Below the pieces are notes generated by a model. It did no database searches, was not told the origin of the DNA, and saw only the letters and a program-made list of their open reading frames with translations. 37,648 nt of DNA from CAYVSP01 sp964453655. Its GTDB lineage: Bacteria > Patescibacteriota > Saccharimonadia > Saccharimonadales > CAYVSP01. Below, in pieces: positions 5,612 through 13,337 of the stretch (within the stretch, counting starts at the first letter, position 1; the number at the start of each line of letters is the position of its first letter). The position numbers and the translations under genes are program-made. Location of the stretch: the NCBI GenBank assembly GCA_964453655.1, contig CAYVSP010000005.1:1-37648 (forward strand), in the 5' to 3' direction.

Positions 5612-6556
5612 CTATAGCTCCAGCTCTGCCATTTTCTCTTTTACTTCATCGAGCGCTTTGCTGCCAAAGCCTTTTAGGTCTCTAAGCTCGGCATCACTTA
5701 AGCTAAATAGATCTTTCAGCGTGTGAATATCGTTATTAACCAGGGCATTAGTAGTGCGAGCTGAAAGATTGAGGTCTTCTATTGACGTCATAAGCTCAGC
5801 CGGTTCCTCGTTTTCTTCACCTTCGTCGCCAGCTAGCTGATCGCTAAGAGCCGGGCCGGCTTCAACCCGTGTCTGGCCAGCTAGGGCTGTGTACTGATTG
5901 ACAAGAATGGCTGCAGCTTCTTCAAACGCGTCGCGCGGCGTGATAGAGCCGTCGGTATCAATCGTCAAAAGCAGCTTATCAAGGTCAGTCATCTGACCGA
6001 CGCGAGTATTTTCCACCTTATAACGCACGCGCATCACCGGGCTGAAAATAGCATCCACAGCGATCATATCGCTACTGGTCTTACGGTTAGCTCCTTCTTC
6101 AATAGTGCGGTAACCACGGCCGGTCTCAACTATCAAGTCGATGGAAAGAGTTGCTTTGCTGTCTTCAAGCGTTGCAATGACTTGATCGGGATTGACTATT
6201 TCAACGTCTGCCGTTGCCTGGATATCTTTAGCTGTGACGACACCTTTACCTTTTTTAATAAGGCGGACAGTTTGGGTATCATTTCCGAACACGCGAAAGC
6301 GAACACCTTTTAAATTAAGCATTATGTCAACGACGTCTTCTTTAACGTGTGGCAAAGTCGTAAACTCATGCGTTATTCCTTCTACCTTAAACGCCGTAAC
6401 CGCTGCTCCGGCTATGCTTGAGAGTAATACTCGCCGCAGGCTATTGCCAAGCGTCATCCCGTAGCCGCTATGTAACGGTTCGACAACAAATGTTGCGCTA
6501 TTGGCGCCATGATCATCGATTTTTACAAGTGCCGGGGTGTGTATTGTTTTAGACAT
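5612..6556 (-). CDS. rpoA: RNA polymerase alpha subunit
   Basis: Alpha subunit of 314 residues, which dimerises and seeds assembly of beta and beta'. The N-terminal domain shows 'EPLHSGYGMTLGNSLRRVLLSSIAGAAVTAFKVEG' in two parts (residues about 27-61), 'HEFTTLPHVKEDVVDIMLNLK' and 'VGQMTDLDKLLLTIDTDG'. An acidic linker of about 30 residues leads to the C-terminal domain with 'IEDLNLSARTTNALVNNDI' and 'LKGFGSKALDEVKEKMAEL', the UP-element and activator contact region. Start ATG 6556 has AGGAGA upstream. The order rpsM-rpsK-rpsD-rpoA-rplQ is the classic alpha operon. Confidence 0.98.
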   Translation of the reverse strand: MSKTIHTPALVKIDDHGANSATFVVEPLHSGYGMTLGNSLRRVLLSSIAGAAVTAFKVEGITHEFTTLPHVKEDVVDIMLNLKGVRFRVFGNDTQTVRLIKKGKGVVTAKDIQATADVEIVNPDQVIATLEDSKATLSIDLIVETGRGYRTIEEGANRKTSSDMIAVDAIFSPVMRVRYKVENTRVGQMTDLDKLLLTIDTDGSITPRDAFEEAAAILVNQYTALAGQTRVEAGPALSDQLAGDEGEENEEPAELMTSIEDLNLSARTTNALVNNDIHTLKDLFSLSDAELRDLKGFGSKALDEVKEKMAELEL

Positions 6557-6576
6557 TTTATCTCCTATAACCTTTC

Positions 6577-7200
6577 TTATCGTGAGTAATATTCAACGAT
6601 TAATTGTTCATTAATATCCGGTTCGGCTTCCTCCCTCGAAGGCAGACCAGATACAGTAACTTCCAATTTCTTGCGATTAACTTTCAGCCAAGCTGGAATT
6701 TGATCAGGGACTGCGGGGCTAGTATCGTCCAACTTCTTAAAATACTCGCTTTTTTGGCTTGCCAAGCGAGCCATAAAGACGTCGCCGACTTTTACACGCA
6801 TTGAAGGAATATCAACTCGCCGGCCATTTAGCGTAAAGTGCCCATGTGTAACTAGTTGTCGAGCGGCCCGTCTAGAAGGAGCAAAACCGGCCCGATAGAT
6901 AACGTTATCAGCTCGTCTCTCTAGAAACTCAAGCAAAACAGCCCCAGATTGACCCTTGCTCCGGCTAGACTCTTTCATAAGCTTAGAGAATTGCCGCTCA
7001 AGCAGTCCATAAAGACGCTTTACTTTCTGTTTCTCTCTCAGCTGCAGTGAGTATTGGCTAGCGCGCGAACGCCTACCAAAGCCACTAGCTTGCCCCCCGG
7101 GCGGTGTTGTACGCTTAACCAGTGCTTTGTGTGCCTTAGGATGCAGCGCGTAGCCTTCGCGGCGGCTCATTTTAACAATCGACTGTGTGTCACGTGCCAT
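6577..7200 (-). CDS. rpsD: 30S ribosomal protein uS4, zinc-free form
   Basis: uS4 of 207 residues, a primary 16S rRNA binder of the body of the small subunit. The S4 RNA-binding domain is visible at 'RRADNVIYRAGFAPSRRAARQL' (residues about 94-115) followed by 'VTHGHFTLNGRRVDIPS'. The N-terminal zinc site of the four-cysteine type (CxxCRREG) reads 'SIVKMSRREG' with no cysteine, so this is the zinc-independent form. In many bacteria uS4 represses the alpha operon; whether it does so here cannot be judged. Confidence 0.97.
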   Translation of the reverse strand: MARDTQSIVKMSRREGYALHPKAHKALVKRTTPPGGQASGFGRRSRASQYSLQLREKQKVKRLYGLLERQFSKLMKESSRSKGQSGAVLLEFLERRADNVIYRAGFAPSRRAARQLVTHGHFTLNGRRVDIPSMRVKVGDVFMARLASQKSEYFKKLDDTSPAVPDQIPAWLKVNRKKLEVTVSGLPSREEAEPDINEQLIVEYYSR

Positions 7201-7205
7201 AAGTG

Positions 7206-7640
7206 TTATACCCTTCGTGCCTTCCGTGGGCGAACACCGCCATGCGGGACCCCTGTAACATCTCTAACGGTATCAACTTGGAAATCCAGTGATTGTAAAG
7301 TACGAATGGCAGCCTCTCGGCCCAATCCAACGCCCTTTACATAGACCTCTATTTTATGCAGACCATAATTTTGCTTGGCAGCCTGGCCGGCGCGCTCGGC
7401 GGCAACTTGCGCGGCATAAGCAGTTCCTTTTTTGGACCCACGAAATCCGCAGGCACCGGCGCTAGAGGTCGTTAATACACCGCCGTTAGAGTCAGTAAAG
7501 CTCACAATTGTATTATTAAATGTCGACAAGATATGAACGCTACCAACTGAAACATTTCGCTTCGCCTTTTTCTTTTTAACAGAAGTGGGCTTAGCCGTCT
7601 TGGTCGTTTCCTCGGGGGGAGTTGCTATATCATCTGTCAT
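7206..7640 (-). CDS. rpsK: 30S ribosomal protein uS11
   Basis: uS11 of 144 residues, in the platform of the small subunit near the mRNA exit. After a lysine-rich N-terminal extension of about 28 residues the family core is unmistakable: 'VHILSTFNNTIVSFTDSNGG', 'SAGACGFRGSKKGTAYAAQ', 'VKGVGLGREAAIRTLQSLDF' and 'DVTGVPHGGVRPRKARRV'. The extension reads as threonine/lysine low complexity. It lies between rpsM and rpsD with short spacers. Confidence 0.98.
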   Translation of the reverse strand: MTDDIATPPEETTKTAKPTSVKKKKAKRNVSVGSVHILSTFNNTIVSFTDSNGGVLTTSSAGACGFRGSKKGTAYAAQVAAERAGQAAKQNYGLHKIEVYVKGVGLGREAAIRTLQSLDFQVDTVRDVTGVPHGGVRPRKARRV

Positions 7641-7652
7641 CAGATTGCTTCC

Positions 7653-8039
7653 TTATGTCTTAGCCGGTACTTTTTTAGCAGTACCGCCAACCGTTATCTT
7701 CTTGCCTCGTCGTGTACGCGCATTAGTGCGAGTGCGTTGCCCGCGTGTGGGCAGGTTAGCTTTATGTCTTATCCCGCGGTAGCTATTGATATCCTTCAGA
7801 CGTTTAATGTTAGCCGTCACAATGCGCTGCAATTCACCTTCGACGACTAAATCAGCGTTAATAGCCTCCTGAAGACGGGTTATCTCTGCTTCCGTTAAAT
7901 TTTTAACGCGCACGGTCGGCTCGACTTTAGCTACTTTCAGTATGTTGGCGCTGGACTGAGGCCCGATACCATAAATATAGGTAAGAGCGACTTGAACTTG
8001 CTTGTCAGAAGGAATTGTAACACCGGAAATTCTGGCCAT
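7653..8039 (-). CDS. rpsM: 30S ribosomal protein uS13
   Basis: uS13 of 128 residues, which bridges the small-subunit head to the large subunit and contacts the P-site tRNA with its tail. Visible: 'YIYGIGPQSSANILKVA' (helix-hairpin-helix-like), 'IKRLKDINSYRGIRHKANLP' and the basic tail 'TRGQRTRTNARTRRGKK'. Only two bases separate it from rpmJ, whose final codons supply its ribosome-binding site (AAGGG). Confidence 0.98.
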   Translation of the reverse strand: MARISGVTIPSDKQVQVALTYIYGIGPQSSANILKVAKVEPTVRVKNLTEAEITRLQEAINADLVVEGELQRIVTANIKRLKDINSYRGIRHKANLPTRGQRTRTNARTRRGKKITVGGTAKKVPAKT

Positions 8040-8041
8040 AC

Positions 8042-8158
8042 TTACCCTTGTCTCTGCTTGTGCTTCGGCTTAAATTTATTAATTACATATAGCCGCCCTT
8101 TACGGCGGACTATCTTATCATCTGGACTAATTTTCTTAACACTCGCACGCACTTTCAT
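8042..8158 (-). CDS. rpmJ: 50S ribosomal protein bL36, cysteine-free form
   Basis: A 38-residue gene between infA and rpsM. It begins MKVRASVKKI and ends KPKHKQRQG as bL36 does, but the zinc ribbon cysteines are gone: the usual C-x2-C pair is S-P-D-D and the third is replaced by N, leaving only the histidine. So it is the zinc-independent (C-minus) form. A strong Shine-Dalgarno (GGAGG) precedes ATG 8158. Position infA-rpmJ-rpsM matches the classic spc/alpha junction. Confidence 0.95.
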   Translation of the reverse strand: MKVRASVKKISPDDKIVRRKGRLYVINKFKPKHKQRQG

Positions 8159-8202
8159 GCGGATCATCCTCCTACAGTACTATCGATGACACACTGCGTT
8201 AA

Positions 8203-8424
8203 TTATGATTTGCGGTAGGTTATTCGACCCTTCGTAAGATCGTAAGGTGTCAGTTCAACCGTCACGCTGTCACCAGGAACGATGCGGATATAATGCTTTC
8301 GCATCTTGCCGGCAACATGAGCTATAATTCTGTGTCCGTTTTCAAGCTCTACCCGAAACTGTGTTCCTGGTAGCGTTTCAATAATCGTACCAGTAAGCTG
8401 GATTACTTCTTTACTCGCGGCCAT
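8203..8424 (-). CDS. infA: Translation initiation factor IF-1
   Basis: IF-1 of 73 residues, a single S1-type OB-fold that binds the A site of the 30S subunit during initiation. Visible: 'IQLTGTIIETLPGTQFRVEL', 'GHRIIAHVAGKMRKHYIRI' and 'PGDSVTVELTPYDLTKGRI', the family signature throughout. There is no Shine-Dalgarno before ATG 8424; a promoter 19-48 bases upstream gives a leader of only about a dozen bases. adk and map, which normally lie between secY and infA, are missing. Confidence 0.98.
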   Translation of the reverse strand: MAASKEVIQLTGTIIETLPGTQFRVELENGHRIIAHVAGKMRKHYIRIVPGDSVTVELTPYDLTKGRITYRKS

Positions 8425-8442
8425 AAATATAACTAAGGCGTA

Positions 8443-8472
8443 AGTATAGCAGTTTTCGCCCCCGTTTGTAAA
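8443..8472 (-). promoter_or_regulatory. Internal promoter for infA and the alpha block
   Basis: TTTACA (8472-8467), 18-base spacer, TATACT (8448-8443): five of six bases match the consensus in each hexamer. It sits in the only sizeable gap of the long operon, between secY and infA. The nine bases TTTACAAAC recur at the tuf promoter. Confidence 0.7.
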
Positions 8473-8492
8473 GTGTTTTTAAGCTGTTTATT

Positions 8493-10007
8493 TCAGGTAT
8501 TTTTATTGCCCTTTTTCTTACGTCGCAAGGGCAAAGCACCAAACCGTAAACGCCGGCCACCGGTAGCAGCTTCGGCAGCACTACCTGCTTCGTAAAAGAA
8601 GTCAGGTTCACTATATTGATCGTAGGTGACCATTAAAGCGCGGGACTCAATAGCCCGCAATGTTTCAAGCGCCACCGCCACGAGAATAAGTACGCTGGTG
8701 CCACCGATGGCGATATTAGTATTCAGGAAGATTTGAGCAATAATTGGCATAAGCGCTAATAAGCCTAGGCTGATAGCGCCGAATAGATTCAGACGATTCA
8801 CGACTTTACTTAAGTATCTTTCGGTTTCATTGCCTGAGCGCACGCCCTCTATAAAACCGCCTTGTTTTTGTAAATTCTCGGCAATCTCTTTAGCGTTAAA
8901 TGTAATGCTGGTATAGAAGAAAGTAAAGACAAAGACAAGACCAAAATAGGTTATTGGGTAGATGTACGGCGTGAAGCCGCCTTGGGCAAAGGTTTGAGGG
9001 CTAGGTGTTTGAAACCATTTCACCAGTTGTGTACCAATATGTTGGAAATGAAGGCTGCTATTACTTGAAATCAGCTGGCCAACGAAACTCGGCACACTTA
9101 AAAAGGCCACCGCGAAGATAATCGGTATCACACCGGCCGTAATTAGCTTTACCGGCAATATGGTAGTCACTCCGCCGTATGTGCGGTTACCTTGTATGCG
9201 TTTGGCATAATTGACCGTGATTTGTCGTGACGCCTCGTTTAACTTCACCACTAAAAATGTTACCAGAACCGATATTGCAAAGATAAGCAGTCCATACATG
9301 GTTGCGGATTTATTAATTGGCAAATGACGGCCAAAAATGATAAGCGGAGAACTTTTTGAGGCAATTGAGTTGACAATACCTACGAGTGTTTGCGGTAAGC
9401 GGCTCACGATGCCAACAGTAATAATAAGAGAGATTCCGTTGCCAACACCCTGTTCGGTAATTAATTCACCCAGCCACATTAAAATCATTGAGGCTCCCGT
9501 CATGGAGGCCACCATCAAGACCCACTGAATCGGTGAAGTATGCGCAGTAATATCGCCGAGTCCGCCAATACTTGAGGCGGTTTGGCGAACAAGATATAGA
9601 GCACCAACGGACTGAATAATTGCTAATGGAAACGTTATGATACGTGTATATTGGTTTATCTTCTTGCGGCCGTATTCGCCTTCATTGTTCAGTGCTTCTA
9701 GTTTTGGAATTGCTTTGGTAAGCAACTGCATAATAATCGATGCATTTATATATGGACCCAGCCCCACCAGCATGATCGAGAAGTTTGCCAAGGCACCGCC
9801 CGAAAGTATATCTATAAACTTCAACAGTTGTGGTGTTTGAGCAGAGGTAAATAGGTTTTCCAAGACTTGTTTTAGCGTCTCGGGATTACTCAATGGTATA
9901 GGGATGTGCGCCAGTATACGGAAGACTAAAAGCATGCCTAAAACTGCAAAAATGCGCTTTCGCATATCAGCATTTTTCAGCGATTGCCAAACAGTCTTCC
10001 AACTCAT
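8493..10007 (-). CDS. secY: Preprotein translocase subunit SecY
   Basis: Channel subunit of the Sec translocon, 504 residues with about ten membrane spans; most bacterial SecY are 420-450 residues. Visible: 'FRILAHIPIPLSNPETL' at the first span, 'DILSGGALANFSIMLVGLGP', 'WLGELITEQGVGNGISLII' and 'LALMPIIAQIF'. The extra length lies mainly in the loop around residues 320-345 ('SSNSSLHFQHIG', 'TPSPQTFAQ') and in a basic, polar C-terminal tail. ATG 10007 has only a weak, distant Shine-Dalgarno (GAGGG). It follows rplO as usual in the spc operon. Confidence 0.97.
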   Translation of the reverse strand: MSWKTVWQSLKNADMRKRIFAVLGMLLVFRILAHIPIPLSNPETLKQVLENLFTSAQTPQLLKFIDILSGGALANFSIMLVGLGPYINASIIMQLLTKAIPKLEALNNEGEYGRKKINQYTRIITFPLAIIQSVGALYLVRQTASSIGGLGDITAHTSPIQWVLMVASMTGASMILMWLGELITEQGVGNGISLIITVGIVSRLPQTLVGIVNSIASKSSPLIIFGRHLPINKSATMYGLLIFAISVLVTFLVVKLNEASRQITVNYAKRIQGNRTYGGVTTILPVKLITAGVIPIIFAVAFLSVPSFVGQLISSNSSLHFQHIGTQLVKWFQTPSPQTFAQGGFTPYIYPITYFGLVFVFTFFYTSITFNAKEIAENLQKQGGFIEGVRSGNETERYLSKVVNRLNLFGAISLGLLALMPIIAQIFLNTNIAIGGTSVLILVAVALETLRAIESRALMVTYDQYSEPDFFYEAGSAAEAATGGRRLRFGALPLRRKKKGNKNT

Positions 10008-10069
10008 AAAGTGTTAAGCCCTCATTATTACCGGTTTATTTAAACATACGACTATATAAAAACGAAGAA

Positions 10070-10552
10070 TTAAGAACCTTCCGTGAGGTTCGATTTTTTG
10101 CTGGTCTTTGGCCGTCCCTGACGTGGTGTGTGCGTAAAATTGCCGCCGGCTTTTTCAATTGCATGGATGGCCGACTTGCTGGCAGATTGTAGTTTAACAA
10201 CTAGTTTTTTAGTTATTACCCCCCGCTTTAATAGCTTTACTGTGGCGTACGGCGACGATATAAGACCAGCTTCAGCTAAGGTTTGATTTGTAATATTAGC
10301 AGTCAGCTTTTCAAGCTGCTCCAGGTAAATGACTTCTGCATGATTACGATGGCTTGTAAAGCCACGTAGCTTAGGCAAGCGCTGCAAGAGCGGATTTTGG
10401 CCGCCCTCAAAACCAGCCCGTTTGCTAGATCCAGTTCGCGACTTCTGTCCTTTAGTGCCGCGGCCGGCAGTCTTTCCCTGGCCTGCAGCAATACCACGCC
10501 CGACACGGCGGGCTGGACGCGTAGTGGCAATGCCTAATTCATGGTACTTCAT
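10070..10552 (-). CDS. rplO: 50S ribosomal protein uL15
   Basis: uL15 of 160 residues, a late assembly protein of the large subunit. The N-terminal extension has the family pattern 'RVGRGIAAGQGKTAGRGTKG' and 'QKSRTGSSKRAGFEGGQNPL', and the C-terminal globular part 'ATVKLLKRGVITKKLVVKL'. The ATG overlaps the rpsE TGA in an ATGA arrangement, so rpmD (uL30), which normally separates the two genes, is absent rather than shifted. Confidence 0.97.
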   Translation of the reverse strand: MKYHELGIATTRPARRVGRGIAAGQGKTAGRGTKGQKSRTGSSKRAGFEGGQNPLLQRLPKLRGFTSHRNHAEVIYLEQLEKLTANITNQTLAEAGLISSPYATVKLLKRGVITKKLVVKLQSASKSAIHAIEKAGGNFTHTPRQGRPKTSKKSNLTEGS

Positions 10553-11076
10553 GTTTTCTTCGCCTCTACGGAACGTGTTTTCCGGTCAGCTGCAGTCACC
10601 CAATCTTTAGCTGGCACCATTCCCTGTATAGCCGCAATCGTGGCATAGGCTGTATTCGTCTTATTAGTTGACCCTAGTGATTTGCTGAGAGCGTTGCTCA
10701 CGCCCGACACTTCCAGAACCGTGCGAACAACACCACCAGCGATCAACCCGGTACCGGGTGCTGCTGGCTTAAGTAAAATTCGTGCGCCGCCCACTTTAGC
10801 TTCCTGTTCATGCGGTAAAGTTTCTTTGTAGATCGGTACAATAATAAGCTGTTTCTTAGCCACATCGACAGCCTTGGTAACCGCTGCGGTAACATCAGCA
10901 CCTTTAGCACTGCCTACGCCAACTTTACCCTTATGATCACCTATCACTACTAATGCCCTGAACCTGAAACGACGACCGCCCCTTACTACTCTGGCAACGC
11001 GGTCGACATGTACCACTCGTTCATCAAACTGTTTTTCTTCCCCGTCCATACGGCGTTGTAACCTGTTATCTGCCAT
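10549..11076 (-). CDS. rpsE: 30S ribosomal protein uS5
   Basis: uS5 of 175 residues, at the mRNA entry channel and important for decoding accuracy. The S5 N-terminal double-stranded-RNA-like domain shows 'VVRGGRRFRFRALVVIGDHK' and 'GKVGVGSAKGADVTAAVTKA'; the C-terminal domain shows 'PAAPGTGLIAGGVVRTVLEV' and 'SKSLGSTNKTNTAYATIAA'. The gene follows rplR directly. Its TGA is part of the rplO start overlap. Confidence 0.98.
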   Translation of the reverse strand: MADNRLQRRMDGEEKQFDERVVHVDRVARVVRGGRRFRFRALVVIGDHKGKVGVGSAKGADVTAAVTKAVDVAKKQLIIVPIYKETLPHEQEAKVGGARILLKPAAPGTGLIAGGVVRTVLEVSGVSNALSKSLGSTNKTNTAYATIAAIQGMVPAKDWVTAADRKTRSVEAKKT

Positions 11077-11433
11077 CTAAAACTCCAATCCTTGTTCACG
11101 GGCAGCATCAGCCAACGCTTTAACGCGACCATGATAGAGGCGTCCGCTTCTATCAAACACAACCTGTTTTACCTTAGCTTTTTTTGCCTTCTGGGCAATC
11201 TCACTGCCGACCCAGCTGGCTCTTTCAACCATAGTTCCGTCTACGCTGTTTTTGCCAGCAGTCGTTGCGGCAGCCAGCGTTAGATGTTTAGTATCATCAA
11301 TCAGCTGCGCGCTAATATGGCGGTTACTTATAAAAACAGCCAGTCTAGGACGTTGAGTAGTGCCTGAAACAGTTGTTCGTACTCGATTTTTACGAAGCTT
11401 CCTATTATTCAGAGTATGCTTTAAACGATTCAT
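11077..11433 (-). CDS. rplR: 50S ribosomal protein uL18
   Basis: uL18 of 118 residues, a 5S rRNA-binding protein of the central protuberance. Visible: a basic N-terminus ('LRKNRVRTTVSGTTQRPRLA'), 'VFISNRHISAQLIDD', 'SEIAQKAKKAKVKQVVFDRS' and the end 'YHGRVKALADAAREQGLEF', close to the family consensus. Its ATG shares a base with the rplF stop (TAATG) and its stop adjoins the rpsE start. Confidence 0.98.
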   Translation of the reverse strand: MNRLKHTLNNRKLRKNRVRTTVSGTTQRPRLAVFISNRHISAQLIDDTKHLTLAAATTAGKNSVDGTMVERASWVGSEIAQKAKKAKVKQVVFDRSGRLYHGRVKALADAAREQGLEF

Positions 11434-11972
11434 TACTTTTCCTTACCGCTTTTACCGCTTTTACGGATAATGCGTTCGCCGCTATAGCGGATGCCTTTGC
11501 CCTTATATGGCTCGGGCTTCTTTAGGGCTCGTATATCAGCTGCTACCTGACCAACCAACTGCTTATTAATACCACTGATGGTTATAGTATTTTGCTCCAC
11601 GCTGCCACTAATATCGGCTGGGATAGTGTACGCAACTTCGTGCGATTTACCTATGTTAAACTTCAAATCCTGACCTGATAGAGCAACGCGATAGCCGACG
11701 CCATGCAGCTCCAGCTGCTTAGAGAAGCCTTCACTAACTCCGGTGACCATATTCTGGATAAGTGACCGCATAAGGCCATGTCTAGCACGATTTTTAGGTT
11801 CGTCATTACTTCGGCTTACTGTTACTACTCCATCTTCTTGTATAACTGCAATTCCGGCTAGCATTGGTTGTTGTAACGAACCCTTCGCCCCATTGACTAC
11901 CACCTGTTCATTGTCAATAGCCACGCTAACACCACTAGGTATTTTGACTGGTAGTTTGCCAACGCGACTCAT
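11433..11972 (-). CDS. rplF: 50S ribosomal protein uL6
   Basis: uL6 of 179 residues, at the base of the L7/L12 stalk near the factor-binding site. It shows the two-fold alpha/beta repeat: N-terminal 'SRVGKLPVKIPSGVSV' and 'SLIQNMVTGVSEGFSKQLEL', C-terminal 'GVGYRVALSGQDLKFNIGKS' and the signature 'KKPEPYKGKGIRYSGERI'. The lysine-rich tail is normal. Two bases separate it from rpsH. Confidence 0.98.
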   Translation of the reverse strand: MSRVGKLPVKIPSGVSVAIDNEQVVVNGAKGSLQQPMLAGIAVIQEDGVVTVSRSNDEPKNRARHGLMRSLIQNMVTGVSEGFSKQLELHGVGYRVALSGQDLKFNIGKSHEVAYTIPADISGSVEQNTITISGINKQLVGQVAADIRALKKPEPYKGKGIRYSGERIIRKSGKSGKEK

Positions 11973-11974
11973 AA

Positions 11975-12370
11975 CTAGTACACCTTACATATAAGCTCGC
12001 CGCCGAGCTTTTTAGTTTTTGCATCATCGCCTGTCATAACACCTTTAGGGGTTGATATGACCACAATACCGCGGCCACGTTTAATAACAGGGATCTCAGT
12101 TACACCGGCATAGTGCCTCCGGCCGGGTTTGCTCAGTCTAACAATTTCAGTAATTCGTGCGTTACTATCAGGTTGATTGATAGTTAAAATCAGCTGTTTG
12201 CGGCCATCTTCGTCAGTAACGTTAACCGCTTCAAGAAATTTGCGTTCGCTTAGAAGCCTAGCAATTGCTTCCTTCACATTAGAGTGCGGCACACGTACTT
12301 CGTGTTTGCGCACTGCTACAGCGTTGCGTATTCGAGTTAACATATCTGCAATTGGGTCGGTGGATACCAT
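11975..12370 (-). CDS. rpsH: 30S ribosomal protein uS8
   Basis: uS8 of 131 residues, a primary 16S rRNA binder and, in E. coli, the repressor of the spc operon. Visible: 'DPIADMLTRIRNAVAVRKHE', 'SKPGRRHYAGVTEIPVIKRG' and 'GIVVISTPKGVMTGDDA' (family signature around residues 100-118). Order rpsN-rpsH-rplF is conserved. A uS8-binding site in the mRNA near rplE start was not tested. Confidence 0.98.
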   Translation of the reverse strand: MVSTDPIADMLTRIRNAVAVRKHEVRVPHSNVKEAIARLLSERKFLEAVNVTDEDGRKQLILTINQPDSNARITEIVRLSKPGRRHYAGVTEIPVIKRGRGIVVISTPKGVMTGDDAKTKKLGGELICKVY

Positions 12371-12379
12371 ATATACTCC

Positions 12380-12649
12380 TTACCAGCTCGACTTAGTGAC
12401 GCCTGGGATTTCTCCCTTACTTGCTCGCTCACGGAAAGAAATCCGGCTTAAACCGAACTGGCGCATATAGCCGCGCGGCCGGCCTGTTTCGGTGTCGCGG
12501 TTCTTAAGACGCGTGGGGGAAGAATTACGAGGTAAGCCATGCAGGCCTTCTTGGTCGCCGAGTCGCTTCAATTCAGCGCGTTTGGCGGCGTATTTATCAT
12601 GCATTTTTCGCCGCTTGGCATCACGATTAACGATTGATTTTTTAGCCAT
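12380..12649 (-). CDS. rpsN: 30S ribosomal protein uS14, zinc-free form
   Basis: uS14 of 89 residues in the small-subunit head near the A site. The family end 'GRPRGYMRQFGLSRISFRER' is clear (residues about 57-76). There is no cysteine in the protein, so it is the long zinc-independent type, not the 61-residue zinc-ribbon type. Its ATG shares a base with the rplE stop. Confidence 0.97.
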   Translation of the reverse strand: MAKKSIVNRDAKRRKMHDKYAAKRAELKRLGDQEGLHGLPRNSSPTRLKNRDTETGRPRGYMRQFGLSRISFRERASKGEIPGVTKSSW

Positions 12650-13218
12650 TAGTTGTTCTCCTTTTCAAACGGCATACCGAACTTCTCTAGTAAGACTCTG
12701 GCATACTCAGGTTTATTAGTATCTACTACGAAAATCACTTGTACACCATGAGGGGTCGTCGTGTCTTCAAATGTTAATTCCGGAAAGATCGATTGTTCAT
12801 TGAAACCTATCGCAAAATTACCCTGTTTATCAAATGAAGAGCTTCTAACCCCATGAAAATCGCGTAGACGAGGCAGCACGACATTTATAAGTCTGTCCAT
12901 GAACTCATACATTCGCGCATCTCTGAGCGTCACTTTGAGGCCAATTTTATTACCTTCACGCAACTTAAAGCTAGCGATTGACTTCTTGGCAAATGTCTCG
13001 ATAGGCTGTTGGCCTGTCACTTTTCGGAGTGTATTAGTTGCTGCTTCCATCGCTTTCTTGTCATCCTTGGCTCTACCAAGCCCTACATTCAGTATGATCT
13101 TTTCCAGTTTTGGTACCTGATGTCGGTTATTAAGTTTTAATTCTTTTTCCAGTTCCTTAACGATCGAAGTATTGTACTGTTGTTTCAAGCGGGCCATCTG
13201 ATTAGTTGAGGCAGTCAT
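12649..13218 (-). CDS. rplE: 50S ribosomal protein uL5
   Basis: uL5 of 189 residues, a 5S rRNA-binding protein of the central protuberance that contacts the P-site tRNA. Visible: 'KLEKIILNVGLGRAKDDKKA', 'GQQPIETFAKKSIASFKLRE', 'LRDFHGVRSSSFDKQGNFAI' and 'EQSIFPELTFEDTTTPHGVQ'. ATG 13218 shares its A with the stop of the 39-codon gene before it; a second ATG seven codons in would give a more usual N-terminus. Confidence 0.98.
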   Translation of the reverse strand: MTASTNQMARLKQQYNTSIVKELEKELKLNNRHQVPKLEKIILNVGLGRAKDDKKAMEAATNTLRKVTGQQPIETFAKKSIASFKLREGNKIGLKVTLRDARMYEFMDRLINVVLPRLRDFHGVRSSSFDKQGNFAIGFNEQSIFPELTFEDTTTPHGVQVIFVVDTNKPEYARVLLEKFGMPFEKENN

Positions 13219-13337
13219 TATTTGACCTCCTTTTCAACGGCTTCGCCTTTTGAGACAAACCTGCGGTTTTTCTCAACGCGCAGCGTTTGGAATGAATCCA
13301 AAGCTCTGGCTCTCTTTTCCCTAAAAAAAGCAATCAT
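13218..13337 (-). CDS. Unknown 39-aa basic protein between rplX and rplE
   Basis: A 39-codon frame filling exactly the space between rplX and rplE, where these genes normally adjoin. Its ATG overlaps the rplX TGA (ATGA, 13334-13337) and its TAA overlaps the rplE ATG (TAATG). The product is charged and basic at the front (MIAFFREKRARALDSF) with an acidic-basic tail, no cysteine and no obvious family. The tight overlaps on both sides argue for a translated gene. It could be a detached C-terminal piece of uL24, or a lineage-specific ribosome-associated peptide. Confidence 0.55.
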   Translation of the reverse strand: MIAFFREKRARALDSFQTLRVEKNRRFVSKGEAVEKEVK

